Of a DNA stretch of 64,000 bases, positions 1 through 13,500 are shown one piece after another (positions within the stretch are counted from its first letter, which is position 1; the number at the start of each line of letters is the position of its first letter). Under the pieces are notes generated by a model. The model was not told the DNA's origin and made no database searches. It worked only from the letters and a program-made list of their open reading frames with translations. The stretch spans positions 34,368,616-34,432,615 of the forward strand of contig NC_067196.1 of assembly GCF_000699445.3 (NCBI RefSeq), in the 5' to 3' direction. The position numbers and the translations under genes are program-made. The DNA is from Schistosoma haematobium. Lineage: Eukaryota; Platyhelminthes; Trematoda; Strigeidida; Schistosomatidae.

Positions 1-2065
1 GAATGGAACAATGGAGAGAGGTGGTTGTATGCCCTCACTCTGCCTGATTTGTTTGTGTATAGGGCTTTTAGGATGTTAATAAACTTCTCAGGCACACCCT
101 TCTTCAATAGACAATCCCAGAGAACAGTCCTGTCCAACGAATCGAAGGCAGCCCTGATGTCAAGAAACACTAAGATTGTTGGCCTTTGATAAGTATGGCG
201 GTGTTCTAACATTTGGCGGAGGGTGAAGATATGATCAATACATCCTCGACCAGAACGAAACCCAGCCTGCTCCTCGCGAGTCAATCTTTCTCGGGTTTTG
301 AACAACCTACGAAGTATGATGGAAGCCAATAGCTTGGACGCAATCGGAAGTAGACTTATCCCCGATAGTTGTTACAGGAACGACGTGAACCCTTTTAAAG
401 ATAGGGACGTTTATCGACCCATTCCATGACGTTGGTACACTCTCTAGTTCCCAAACCTTTGTAAACAACGTCGTCAATTCCTTAGTCAAAAAGTCACCAC
501 CATCTTTAAAAAGAGCCGGAGGTAAGTCATCTGGGCCAGGTGATTTGTAACGCTTCAAGAGTTGGAGTTCCTTGCGGACTTCCTCCTCGTTTGGTGGATC
601 AGTCGTCACCGGCCATGGAGGGCAGGACAGTCTGACCGATGTTGCCGGAGCAGCAGGCCAGTTGAACTGCCCTTCGAAAAATTCTGCCCATCGTCCAAGA
701 CGTCGATGGATGCTAGTGATTGTCATCCCATCATCCTCGCAGATTGTTTTGCACACACCAGACTTCTTGCTGCCAGTGGCTCGGATGAGTTGAAATAGCT
801 TCCGGTAGTTGCTAGACACAGCTGCTGCCTCACGCTCATTAGCACGCTTCGACCACCAGGCTTCTCGGTCCTTACGCAAGCTTTGCCCAATTTCCTTACG
901 TAACATCCTTCGTTTATGGTCAAACTCACGGTCACCCGGAGTAGACCGACGGGCTTCAATGAGTTGTAAGGAACCTGCAGAAACCCAGTGCTTAAAAGCG
1001 GTACGTTTCGCGAACCCACAACTGACTGTTCCCGCCATTTTCATGGCGTCATGCAATTGCAACCAATGCTCATCTATACTTTTCGGTGGAGTGGTAGCTA
1101 GCCTAGAGGCTAGCTCGGTTCGATACTTACTTGCAACAGAAGTTGCAGCCAGCTTGCTAATATCAATCCGTTGATGGTGGTCACTTCGTTGTCCACTGAA
1201 AAGTAAGGCAAGATTGACGCAGACCAAGGCATGGTCAGAGTCCAGATAGGTACTCCAAAAGGAGCGGCAGTCTTGTACACAACCACGCCAGCGGTAGCTG
1301 ATCGCGATGTGATCAATCTGAGTCCAGGCTTGAGATGCAGAGGGAGGACGCCAGGTGGCATATCGGCGATGACTGTGCCGAAAGTTAGGGCTAGCCAGAA
1401 ACAGGTTGTGGTCTGTGCAAAGTTGCAGTAGACGGTCCCCGTTATCTGACCTGCGACCAACGAGTCCCCATCGGCCACCTAAACGACTCTCTTCTGTGCC
1501 TAGACGCCCGACCTGAGCATTCAAGTCTCCGGCTAGTACTACAATATCTGTCGAACGCACTTTCTGGAGAAGAACAGATAACTGGTGGTAAAACTCATCC
1601 TTGATTGCATCCGGGCTACAATCTGTCGGGGCATAGGCGGAGATGACGAAAAGACATCGTTTCTCACGCCGATTTCTTCTCACTTTGATGGAACTTTCTA
1701 ATCTAACAGCACATAACCGACTGTTAATGGGGATCCAATCGACTAGTGCTGCCTCAGCTCTAGCGCTTAGTGCGACACCAACGCCAGCAAGACCAGACGA
1801 AGATGCCACAGGGTCCCCGGATAAGCGCACGTAAAACAAGCTTTTGAAGCGACAGATGGAGGTCGAATTTGTAGTACTTCACCAGAGTCTTGAATACGGG
1901 TCTCGGATAGACAACAAACATCAATATTAAGACTTTCCAAAGACATAGCCAGCCCTATCTGTTGACCAACCTGCATAAGTGTGCGAACGTTGAAGGCAGC
2001 CAGTTTGAATGGCGCACGTGGTTTCAGAAAATCTGCTTCAGTACTCATATTCGATGGTAACATAC
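1..2065 (-). mobile_element. Inverted 5' half of a non-LTR retrotransposon (R0)
   Basis: Read on the minus strand, this is the 5' part of a non-LTR element. From 2063 leftward come an apurinic-type endonuclease (motifs AGDLNAQVG and SDHALV) and a linker ending in GPDDLPPALFKDGG. The start of the reverse transcriptase lies at 1-300 (DIRAAFDSLDR-like reading). The longest open stretch is 1839-307, and frames break near 400 and 1840. The 5' end of the element abuts, at about 2065, the 3' half of the same kind of element in the opposite orientation. It lies upstream of the first LARS exon visible here, so it is probably in a LARS intron. The left end is cut by the window. Related to, but clearly diverged from, the R1-R3 elements further right. 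Confidence 0.85.
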
Positions 2066-2893
2066 AATTTTCGACCGGACAGTGACTCGAGAACGTTTAG
2101 ATACAGTCGGATTTCGTGATGTTAGTCTGGCTGTAAAAGGTCGGATCTACAACGCGTCGGTGAGAGCAGTTTTGCTCTATGCTTGTGGAATCTGGCCTCT
2201 CCGAGTTGAGGACGTTAGACGACTCTCTGTGTTCGATCATCGCTGTCTCCGAAGGATTGCTGACATTCAGTGGCAACACCATGTCAGTAATGCAGAGGTT
2301 CGGCATCGTGTGTCCGGGCACAGAGATGATAATTCAATTGGTGTTACCATCTTGAAACACCGACTTCGGTGGCTTGGGCATGTTCTCCGAATGTCGTCCC
2401 AGAGAATTCCACGTCGTGCATTATTTGCCGACTCTGGGACTGGTTGGAGAGAGCGGAGAGGTGGTCAGTATATGACATGGTGTCGTGGCATGAAAGAAAG
2501 CTGCAAAGGATTGGCTTGTGTCGGTCCTTCACGACTCCCTGGTTGGGGTCTGAGAGATGGTGCTACACAGTGGCTAGAGACGTTATCAGATATGGCTCAG
2601 AATAGAAGCCAGTGGCGATCCTGCTGTAACCTTCTTTTACTTTCTTCATAAAAGTGGTTGTTTCTTCCTTAACTGAAAGATTTGTTCTGATTGTACCTTT
2701 CCGTTCCCCCATTATGACTATGATTATTACTACACTCCCTTACACCAATCTCTTCATTATTGTTTTTTATTATTATCATTTTTTTACGTTCCTCACTTTT
2801 TTTTTTCTTCCTAAATTCTCATTGTTTTGTGTGGCGCATATATATTTGGCGCACGCCTGTACCAATAGATATGTGTTCAAATAAATAAATAAA
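2066..2893 (+). mobile_element. 3' half of the same non-LTR element (R0), plus strand
   Basis: This is the C-terminal end of a reverse transcriptase polyprotein, open from 2082 to 2651. It has the landmarks seen in the other R elements here: GRIYNASVRAVLLYACG, VFDHRCLRRIA, RLRWLGHVLRM, a Trp- and Arg-rich block and a closing MAQNRSQWR-type motif. After the stop, an AT-rich 3' UTR ends in repeated AATAAA (2880-2892). Nothing of the endonuclease or of the RT catalytic core is present on this strand; those lie inverted at 1-2065. The arrangement fits a single insertion with a 5' inversion. Clade not settled; the RT motifs look RTE-like. Confidence 0.85.
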
Positions 2894-4556
2894 GGTCGTG
2901 GAACTTCAGAAATACAATTTTCTACTCATTGAGATATCACGAAAATATTTTTACTATTAAATTAATTACATATTATTTAGGAATGCAGCTCCTTTTATGC
3001 TGTTAATTCATTTAGTAATTTTTATGGAGAATAAAAATATTTTTGAATAATATTGCGGCCTATACGATCGAGGTGTAATTAGAGGAGAGCGGCTGTATGA
3101 CCTGGTCTAAATATTGATTGCTTTACCCTAAATATTTACATAGTACCAGCGTCCTTCTACTAACCAATAATACGTGAAACAAAAACCGAGAACAATATTT
3201 CATGACTGTTGATCCATAGTAGAATACAATACAGCAAGTAGATAACGTCTAATTATGAAATTCAGATTTATAACTGATTCGTACAATAATATAGAGTAAA
3301 ATTTTGGTCACACACCAACATAATTTAGAAATTACGATGTAAACATAACTACTCCGTAATTAAAATAAAACTGAGTAATAGGTCCGTAATACATTAATAG
3401 TAACTTAAGAAAGGTATAGCACATAATAACAATTTATACATAGCGAAAAAGTTTACAGATGATGGCATATAAAGATATAATAATTCAAGTATCTGGTAGC
3501 CATACGGCAGAAGTTGAAACAATAACATAAGGTAGAACAGTTCCGGAAGTTCAGCTCTGTTTAATATTTACCCCATTATATCAATAACTTATGAATAACA
3601 TATCATTACTGTGTGTAGTTATGACTTAAGTTGTTACAAGCAAGTTAAACTACTCGATGTTCAATGAGATGCAGGTTTGAATCCCTCCGAAAGCTATTGA
3701 ACTTTTACTTGGTTATTGTTATATACATTGCCATGGCTTTTCATTGAGGTTGTGTCATAAGTCGAGTAAAAGACTATACATGAGTTAAATTGCTTTCAAC
3801 AGTGTTCGTCGTTAGCCTGGAGATTTTGGAAATCAACTTGATTAGTCATCATTTATTCTGTGATTTAATGCTGATAAGCAGTTCCTTATTTTCTCAACTT
3901 TTACTTAATTATGGTTTTCAGGTTACCTCACTTTCTCGTAACTCATAGAAACAGGTGAAGGTTTACTGTTCAATCCCCTTTGAAATATTACTCCCTAAGC
4001 GTATTTTTATGTGTTAATGAGTAACTGACAATCCAACCTACCATATACTTAAGTGCATAAGCTTTATGCTTGAAGTAAATAAAATATCTGCCTGTTTATT
4101 TATATAAGATGACATTGTTGTACATTTCGGTTGTAACAGCAGGCGTAATCAAAGGTCGTGGTAATCAATTACTGCGGTTGTTTTTTCATAATCACAGTTG
4201 TCAAACTTGATTCTAGGTCACTGACCCAATAATTATATAACTACTTACGTCTCCATATTTTCTTTCTGATATGGGTTTATTAAAATTTTGATAGAATTCT
4301 GCGTATAGGTGTTGAGGGTAGTTTCACGATTTTCTGTGGTTTACGTTAGCACTCTTCTCCAGTGGAATTTTACAAGCAAGTCAGTTTTTACAACAAGAAT
4401 TTCCGGTTTTGGTGAAACATTTGTCGGCGTCATTTTTCTGATAGGATTAACAGTAAGAACAAACCATTACCTCACCACTTTATTACGTTAATGTTAGATT
4501 TCTAATAAATTGAGCCATATTGTTCTTGTTCAATTGTTTTCATTTTTAATTCGCAG
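2894..4556. other. No feature recognised (probable LARS intron)
   Basis: AT-rich sequence with no convincing exon. I looked for the LARS exon that should precede 4557 (end of the editing domain) and did not find it in any frame. The acceptor at 4551-4556 marks the right edge. Confidence 0.5.
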
Positions 4557-7500
4557 GCATTCCGGACGAAATACAATCTTCTTGATTCGATGGTCATACC
4601 ATTCGAACCGGTTCGTAATTTATACGGAAATAATAACAGTTATAATATGATTTCAATTTTCAGATACCCATAATTGAGACACCGGGTTTAGGTAGTTTAC
4701 CAGCTGTCACAATAGTAGATCAGTTAAAGATTCAAAGTCAAAATGATCGAGATAAATTACAAGAGGCCAAAGAAAAAGTTTATCGTGTTGGTTTTTACGA
4801 TGGGGTAGGCTATTCTTATTCAAATATACATATTCTTGTTCCTTGAATATGATAACATATTAGATTATGTTGGTTGAAAAATATAAAGGTTTAAAGGTGA
4901 ATTCAGTGAAAAAACTTATTCAAGACCAATTAGTTGAAACGGTGAGTGGGAAAGAATTTCTTTTTAGATTTATTAGTTAAATATGTGTGGTGAACTAATT
5001 ATATCCCTGTTATTGCCAGTTAAAATTTCTGGGTTTCTTCTAACTTATTTTAGTTAGAAATTTAAATTTCTACTACTGAATTCCATTAGTAATAATTTAA
5101 CAATTCAATGTGCATAATTATTTTAAAAAAACTAAAACTACAACTTTCACAATATTTCACACCATTAAATTGCTTTTGCACATTTCTAAACTGTGGGTCT
5201 TTACAATTTGTTCATCAGGAAAATATTAAGTGTGACTAATAAAATACTTATTATATCCTAACCAGCAAAATTTTTTTATTTCTAACATTTCGTAACTTAA
5301 TTTAAGTCATTTCTTCAGATCAAATAAATAAACAACCGGATTTGCTTACTCACAAGGAGTGGTTTATACTAAGTTATGAGATATCAGAAATCCAAATTTA
5401 TACTCATTTGAGATGTCACTAATATGTTATTTTATTACTTACTTTCTACCTAATGCTAAATTTGTTGAGAATTACAACGTCAAACAGTGGTATTAATATC
5501 TACAAATTAAATATGACTTTTAAATCCTACATAGTGCATTAATTGTGCGTTTTACAGCCATAGTGTTTTACTCTAAATATCACACGTGCTGGTATTTTAT
5601 CCATTTTTTTATATCGAAAACTGTATATATTATGTATATAGCTGCAACTAAATTAGAATACTGAGTTGTCAATCTGTTGTACTAATTTCTTTCTTAGTTA
5701 CTATATATGGAGTAAAATAAAAAAAATAGTGTCGTGAACTGACTTGCCATTTACTGTGATTACTAAGTTTGGTAGTTCATCTGTAGTTATATAATTTTAT
5801 TTATTGCGAGTGTCATGTCCGGGATTGACAGCTTAATCGACTAAATCATTCAAGATCCCTCGGTTCAACTTCAGATTCCCATCATCTCATAATTACTTGT
5901 AGATTAACCAATGATATGTTTTTCAGTGAGCTCCATTAATTATAAGCCAACCTTGTGCACTCAAAAATTCTAAGTAAAAATGTCCGAGTTAGGATAAAGT
6001 GTACAAGTAAGAATATCGAAAGCAAACCTGCTAAACTCGGTTATTCCAGTTAGCTTAATTTCTATTATACCTTTCTTTAAAATATATTTCACTAACTTGC
6101 TTTACATAAACATTTCTTGAACTGTTACTTACGATTAAACCTAAGAGTCCGAAGAGTTGTTACTGTCTCATTCAAACCTTTAAACAGAACTCCCAAATTT
6201 GAAATTATTCTAAACAAGTATTCACTTCGGATAAAAGACTGAATTATTTAGATTTGATAGCATTCTATCTGTCAAATTGTTTGCCATAAATATCGTAATG
6301 TAAGTTCTGTCAATTATACAGCGTTGTGCTTTTTTGCTTATAAATCCATTTGTATTAGAATGAAGCTGTAATTTATTACGAGCCGGAAAATCTAGTCGTT
6401 ACACGTGGTGGTGATGAAGCAGTGGTTGCTTTGTGTGATCAATGGTATCTAGATTACGGCTCAGAGGAATGGAAAACAGAAGTCCGTAAAGCAGTAGCTA
6501 ACATGTCAGCAACCGATGAGGTAATATTGTAATATTGTATCTCTAATGTTATATTGTCGTAAGATTAGTATCACGACGAGTTTATTTTTTGTAAAGTTTA
6601 TGTTATTGTACATAAAGATGATGCGTTGTCTCACCTTTTTGACACAGAAAGATTAACTCGGCATTATTAATTTATTTGAAAACTATACACTGTATGCTTT
6701 TGTATCATCATCGGGGGTTTCACAATAGTGTGTCAATATGAAATCCACTGTGATGATATCTAAGATTAACACACATCGTTGGATTGGGCCATCTTGTGGT
6801 CTAGTTAGAGGTATATCTAAGATGGGAAGCTCGTCATTCTTCTTAACAAGTATGTGTGTGATCAGATTGTTTGAAATGTATTGCGCTAATGTATCATCTA
6901 ATTCTGACAATCTTCATCTTATTATACTATTGAAATTATATATATGTCTCCTGTATTAATGTGCGTGTATAGTAGGCCAAACCATGACGGCATGGCAATC
7001 CTTTTTCAATGTATTCAAGATCGCGTTTTCCGTGCCCGTGACAACGTTCAAAAGTACAGGGCTTGTACTTTGTACGTTATTTTCGTTTATAGTTTCGAGG
7101 ATAGTTGATCAATCGGAAAATATTCACCTTTTATATCAGTTTTCAGTAATAACGAACCAATTATTATCATTTTAAACATAGTCATTTAATTGGACGAAAC
7201 GTGACAAAATAAAGTTTTGGGAGAAAAAAATACAAAAATAACTATGTGATCAATGATATTACCAGTTCTGGGAGTGTTTATATGTATATAATATTCAAAA
7301 AACTGATTTATTTTAAACTATCAATAAGTTTACGAATAGAAATGTGTATTACTTTCCCATACATTAGTTTTAGTGACCTTGGTTTACCCTCAAAATTCAA
7401 AATTATTTCTGATAGTAGTTTAGAAAATACGTTATATTTGGTAAAATTTCTATATGGTATTGACCTCTGTGTGTAATTAATGAATTCATTTATCTGTCAC

Positions 7501-10500
7501 TTATTGGTAATACACATTGTTCCCTTTTTTTCATTGTAAATTTGTATAGAGTACTTCATAATTTTCATATTTTTTAAATTTCATTCTAATTAGTTTAGTT
7601 ATAGTTCAATTGAATGTGCAAAAATGTTTGAATACATTAGAAACAAACAACAAATCGGTCAATATTTACTGTTTAAAATGTTTAGATTATATATTTTATT
7701 CATTTTGTATTTTAGTTTAGGGAGACTATATCAACATATATTTAAGATTTCGCCTCATAGGTTTAAGCTTATATCACTCGAAAAAGACTCTTATCAAAAA
7801 CAAAAAGTAAGGTACTTTTTCCAGTGTGTAAAATTCGATCTACTTTGACAAACATATTTCTGTGTGTTTGTTCGTTGTAGTTGTAAATGTATTCACTCAC
7901 AGTCTTATTGGTTAATTGCAAACGTGTGAATGTGTTGTGTTTTGAAATTTTTAAACTTGATTTTATGTTGGATTCATTCTTATTCTTTTTAATAATGGCA
8001 TGCGGTTTCATTACTTTTTTATTTAGGTTAGACGCGGTCTTTATTCAACCGTTGACTGGTTACATGAACATGCTTGCTCTCGTACATATGGTTTGGGTAC
8101 TCGTTTACCATGGGATGATAAATGGCTTATTGAATCTTTATCTGACTCTACAATATATATGGCATATTATACAATAGCTCATTTGTTACAGGGCGGGTCA
8201 TTAGATGGTAGAAAACCTGGTCCTCTTAAAATTTGGTCAGTTGAATAGTTACTGCATTTTGTTTGTGTTTATTCATTGTTATTTCTCCCCAGAAATAATT
8301 TTAACCTTAGTTTAGGTGATATTTTGTTGGTATTCCTATCTTTTTTTAATCTTTTGTTGGTTGGACTAACAAGTACACCCTCGTTTTGTTTACTTGATTT
8401 TCACACCTATTTCAGTTCTTCTGCTCTTGGCTATTATAGAATGAGTTAAATGTAGCAAATGTTTTTGTTGAGATTATAAAGCACAAAACAAAAATACATA
8501 ATTTTCGGGCGATAGTGCAAAATAAATATTTGGTAATTCTGTGTTATATGTGTAACAGTCCGTTGGTTTAAGTAAAATAATTTAGCTTCGAAAATATGTG
8601 GCTACAGAATTTAGAATCTGAACTCCTATATAACCGGCAAAAATTCAAAATGGTTATTGCATTTTCTAATATATTTATTAATATTGCAAGTTAAATCATG
8701 ATAAACAAAGTTACAGACAATCTAAGATACTGCTTAACTCAAACAACTTTGTTAAAATATGCTGAAATTTGCTGTTAAACTTGTAATATATATTAAGACA
8801 AAATAAAGTAATATTTAATAATTTGTCCATAAAACTGAATTTTTTCAAGATGACATTTTTGTGTATTCATTTCTCTGATGAAGATTTAGATTTTTGAAAA
8901 GAAGAACAAAAGTGGACTCATGAATTTTTTTCTGTTACTTCAAAAACATTCCCAAATTTTCAAAATTTCCTTTTATTTAATTTGTAAATTTTTGTTACCA
9001 AAAGATTTTTTTACCGATCAAACGAGTAACCATATAGAAAAGCATTTAGGAATAGTACAGAATAAGTTACTCTTTACATATGAACGCTGTTTGTTTGATG
9101 TTTAACTATAACTGAAATTTAGAATTGTACCGGTATTAATTTTTCAGTGAATAATAAATAGACAAAATTAAATGTTTTAATGATGCATTCTTATGTAAAA
9201 TTAGTTTCCCATGATGCATTCAGTGCAACTAAATTCAACTTATGTACCATTTACGAATTCATCTATTCGACTTTAAGCTATGTTGCATAACAGCTGGATA
9301 TTTGGTTGTTGAAACTGAAGTAGCTGAAATGCCTTTCAAACCCAGTGTACCCAATGTTTAAAGTCGATTATTTCAAACAGTAACAAAGTATTTGAACAGG
9401 AAGAAGTCATTTCAGATTTTCGACAGGATTTCTTGTTTCTGTTTTCATAGCTCAAGTTTTTGTCGATATTTATGTATACATGCTTACGTTACATTCCTTT
9501 AAATATGATTTTTATCTTTTTGTTAAGGCCAGAACACATGACACCAGAAGTGTGGGATTACATATTTTTAGGAATAGGAAATCCAGAGGATTTAGTCGAA
9601 ACGAAAAGTCATTCCTCTCTAAGTGTACCAATTTTGAAGAGACTTCGTCAAGAATTTCTTTTCTGGTATCCAGTTGATCTAAGAGTTAGCGGAAAGGATC
9701 TTATCTCCAATCATTTAACCTACTACTTATACAATCACATTGCTATATGGCCAAATGAACCAAATTTGTGGCCTCGAAGTATACGTGCCAATGGCCATTT
9801 GTTATTGAACTCTAATAAGGTAATTGACTTTTTATACTTCGTAGTTTTTTTAAGGTTAGCAATGTCAGTTATACTGTCATTAGTTCAAGGTTTAACAATT
9901 ATCTAATATTTGTGTATATATTAATCACATTAGTGAAATTTGATAACAAGAAAAGTACCAGTAAAATAGTATGAAATGTTAGGGTAGATAAATTCTGTCA
10001 AACATCAATAGCGTACAGATCTTAATTTTTTTGTTTGACGCTTTAGAATTTGTCATTTAGTAGTTAAAGCTAAATGAGGCTGGAACACGTGTTACATATA
10101 CCCAACCACCGACTGCCCCGACGTGCGATGTTTTCTGGTGTAGTAGTAGGTTGGAAGAAAGCTAGGGGCGGCCAGATCAAAACATGGCACAAGTCCATGA
10201 AGTCACTGACAATTGGACTGAGCCATGTTGGTAGGTGTAGACTACCTGGTTGGGATCCGCGAGATGATAGCAACCGATGGTTAGAGGCCCTGAATGACAT
10301 GGCTCAAAATTGTTTGCAATGGCGCAGGTGCATCCACTCTTTGTGTTCTCCCAAATTCTAATCTTCCGAATTTGTCGTTTCCCTTTTTTCCTCTTTCCAA
10401 ATTGATTTCACTGTATTAGACTCCTTGAATAACATCTTCAAACCCTAATTTTTCTGATTACAGCTTATAATTTTACTACATCTACCACTACGGGATTTGA

Positions 10501-13500
10501 ATCGACCACTGCATCTCTGTGCTAATGTGGTGTGGCAACTCGAACTGATGTACGTACGTACGAAGTCCTACGTTGTTGCTGACTGACTAGTGCTAAATCA
10601 CTCATTTTAACTGATTCATGTTTATTGGATTCTATTTGTTCACATATTCGTGTAAAACAGTTGGAGAATTACCTATTTTATGTTTAATTATATATATAAC
10701 ATTGACCACTGATCTTAATTTTGTTTCATACAGATGTCAAAATCAACTGGTAATTTTCTCACTTTAGCAGATGCTGTGGAAAAGTACTCAGCTGATGGTA
10801 AGTTATCTGGATTATTATTGTTGTTGTTGGAAATTAACTATTTTCTCAACTTTAATAAAAATAAGTTGATTTAGTTGTGAGATGTGATATTTTAATTATA
10901 CTTTTTGTATTTTTATCAAATAATTATTGAGTGTTTTTAATGTCGAGTTTTTTAGATGGATAGTACAACTGAAAAGCTTTGTTATCGTTCTAAACAGCGT
11001 AATCAGCTTCTACTTAAATAGTAATGGTGAATTTGATTCCTTCATAAGTATTAAGTAAATTCATTGTCATAACCTTGTTTCAAGCTGGTTGTTTTGACAG
11101 ACTGTATTATCCTCATGTGTCCTTGTTTTTCCATGGAGTATTTTGTTTAGTTGACTTAAAAGTTATGTTATATCATAAAATTGATGGTCAGTCAATGGTC
11201 GGTTATTATATTCTTAGTTTTTTTTCTTTTAAGAAAATGTACCTCACAATATATATAATTCAATGGGTCCTGAAGACAAACAATTGTTTTCGCTTATTTA
11301 AATAATCGACAAAAGATTTAGGAAAAAAACATAAGTCCTTCATCAACGGTAGTGTATCAACATATCTATAGCATTTCTATTGTAAGAGTCAATATTCAGT
11401 AATTTGAACTGATGTTTTAAATGCTACTGTATATTGGAAACAATACTTCCTTTGTTGAATAGTTAAATACGCATGTACTTTCTGTATTCCTTATAAAATA
11501 CTAACAAATCGTATACGTATGTAGAAAAACACAAAAATTCATCTACTTTTTATAAAATCTATATACTGTTTATTCTGCACTTACTTTTCCTCTCTTCCCA
11601 ATAAGGTGTTCGTCTTGCTTTGGCTGATGCTGGTGATTCGTTAGACGATGCTAATGTAAAAGAAGAGATGGCTGAAGCTGGACTTTTACGTTTATATGGC
11701 CTTTTGGATTGGTTTAATATGACATTGGAGATTTTAAATGATTCAAGTTTACAACAAAAATCTGATTATCGAACAGGTGCTTATACAATGCATGCAGATT
11801 TTGTTTTTGAAAAGTACGCTTTATTTAGTTTTTAATGAGTCATGAATTCATTTTTAAATTTTTAAAAAATCTGATTATTACAGTAGTTTTCATGTTCTTT
11901 TTCTTGAATTATAGTTCATTCAATCTTCAATTCTTAATAGTTCAATAGTTAGTATTATCTTTCTGATCATTCGAAACTAACAAGGATTCCCCCAGTAACT
12001 GCGAGTGAACAGGGATTAGCCCAACACCGAAGCCTGCGGTTAATTGATCGTGAGGCAATGTGGTGTTTAGGTTGGCTTCAGGCATTACTGCTCTACCCCA
12101 AGTCCAACAATGAGTACGGCTTCCATTCGAAATAGATTAGATGAATAACATTGGCTTTTTATTACTCATGATTGATCATATCTTTAACATACTTAAGTTT
12201 TACAAATTTACACTTATCATTTTTGTGACTAACTGACTTTTTTTAAGTGAACGGTACAATTGTCATTGAGTTTCCTCTTTATTTACTTCTGAGTAAAATT
12301 TATTTTTAAATTTTTTATTCATAGTGAAATGAATAATACGATTGAATTGGCCGATAAAGCATACGCTTCACATGAATACAGAGAAGTACTTAAAATTGTA
12401 TTTTATGAACTTCAGGTAACTAAAGATACTTTTTACTAAAAATCACTTTTGCTTTTAATCATCATAGTAAAAGCTTTGGTGAAATATGGTTTCTCAATTA
12501 AAAAGTCAATATAAATTATTGTGCGGTTTATATTTTTATGTTAACAAGATATAAATGTATCGTAAATCTTTACCGTAGCAACTTTCACAAATTTGGTATG
12601 CTTTAAATGAATAGTTTTTTAATCTTACACCAATCTGATTTCAGAATGTAATCTGTTCGCTTTCTAGTTAGAAGTTTAATGCTTTCTAATTTATATATGA
12701 CCAGCTCAAATACTATGGATATCTAATGTATTGAATTTTTATTACTTGTATTCCAACTTAATAGTATAAGGTCAACTTACTCGGTTATCAAATTTATTGT
12801 TAATGTCAGCCAACTTGCAATGGATACTTATCTTAATTAGCTATTTGGCTTTTGAACAGTGACTGATTGTTATTAAGTACAATATTTAGTCGGTTTTAAA
12901 AACTTTAACTACAGTTGAATATCATGATTCATATTTCTGTGAACAGTATCTAAGTCATCTTACTACTCGCTTAGGCAAAGAATATTCTCTTAAACATCAG
13001 CTTATGTGGTAACAATCAGAACTTAAAGTGCTTATGTCTGTCAATATATGAATTTTTATTCTCTTTCCTTTAACCGTCATATTACTTTTTAATTCATTTC
13101 ACAGTATCATTTTATTCTCGGATATTTATACAGGCACATCGTGACCGTTATCGTGAAGTTTGTCAAGGCAGTGTACATACTAATCTAATTCGACGTTATA
13201 TGAATATTCAATTACTACTACTTAGTCCAATTTGTTCACATGTTTGTGAACACATATGGATTAATTTGTTAAACAACAAGACATCAATCTTTTGTGAAAA
13301 GTGGCCCGAGCTTAGTTGTCCAGTAGATCGAATACTTTTGTTACAAGGTAAAAATCACTTATTGAATGTAGTTTGATTTGTTAATTCCGTTCATGTTTAC
13401 TAATCGTGCTTTTAAAATGTGGTTAGTACTTTGAGAATAAGTGCGTCATCATTAACTAATAGTTGACATAGAGATAACTTGTTTGATATATTTCTTAAGT

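Noticed and set aside
3640..3710. B-box-like GGTTTGAATCCC
   Set aside because: No tRNA-like partner sequence found.
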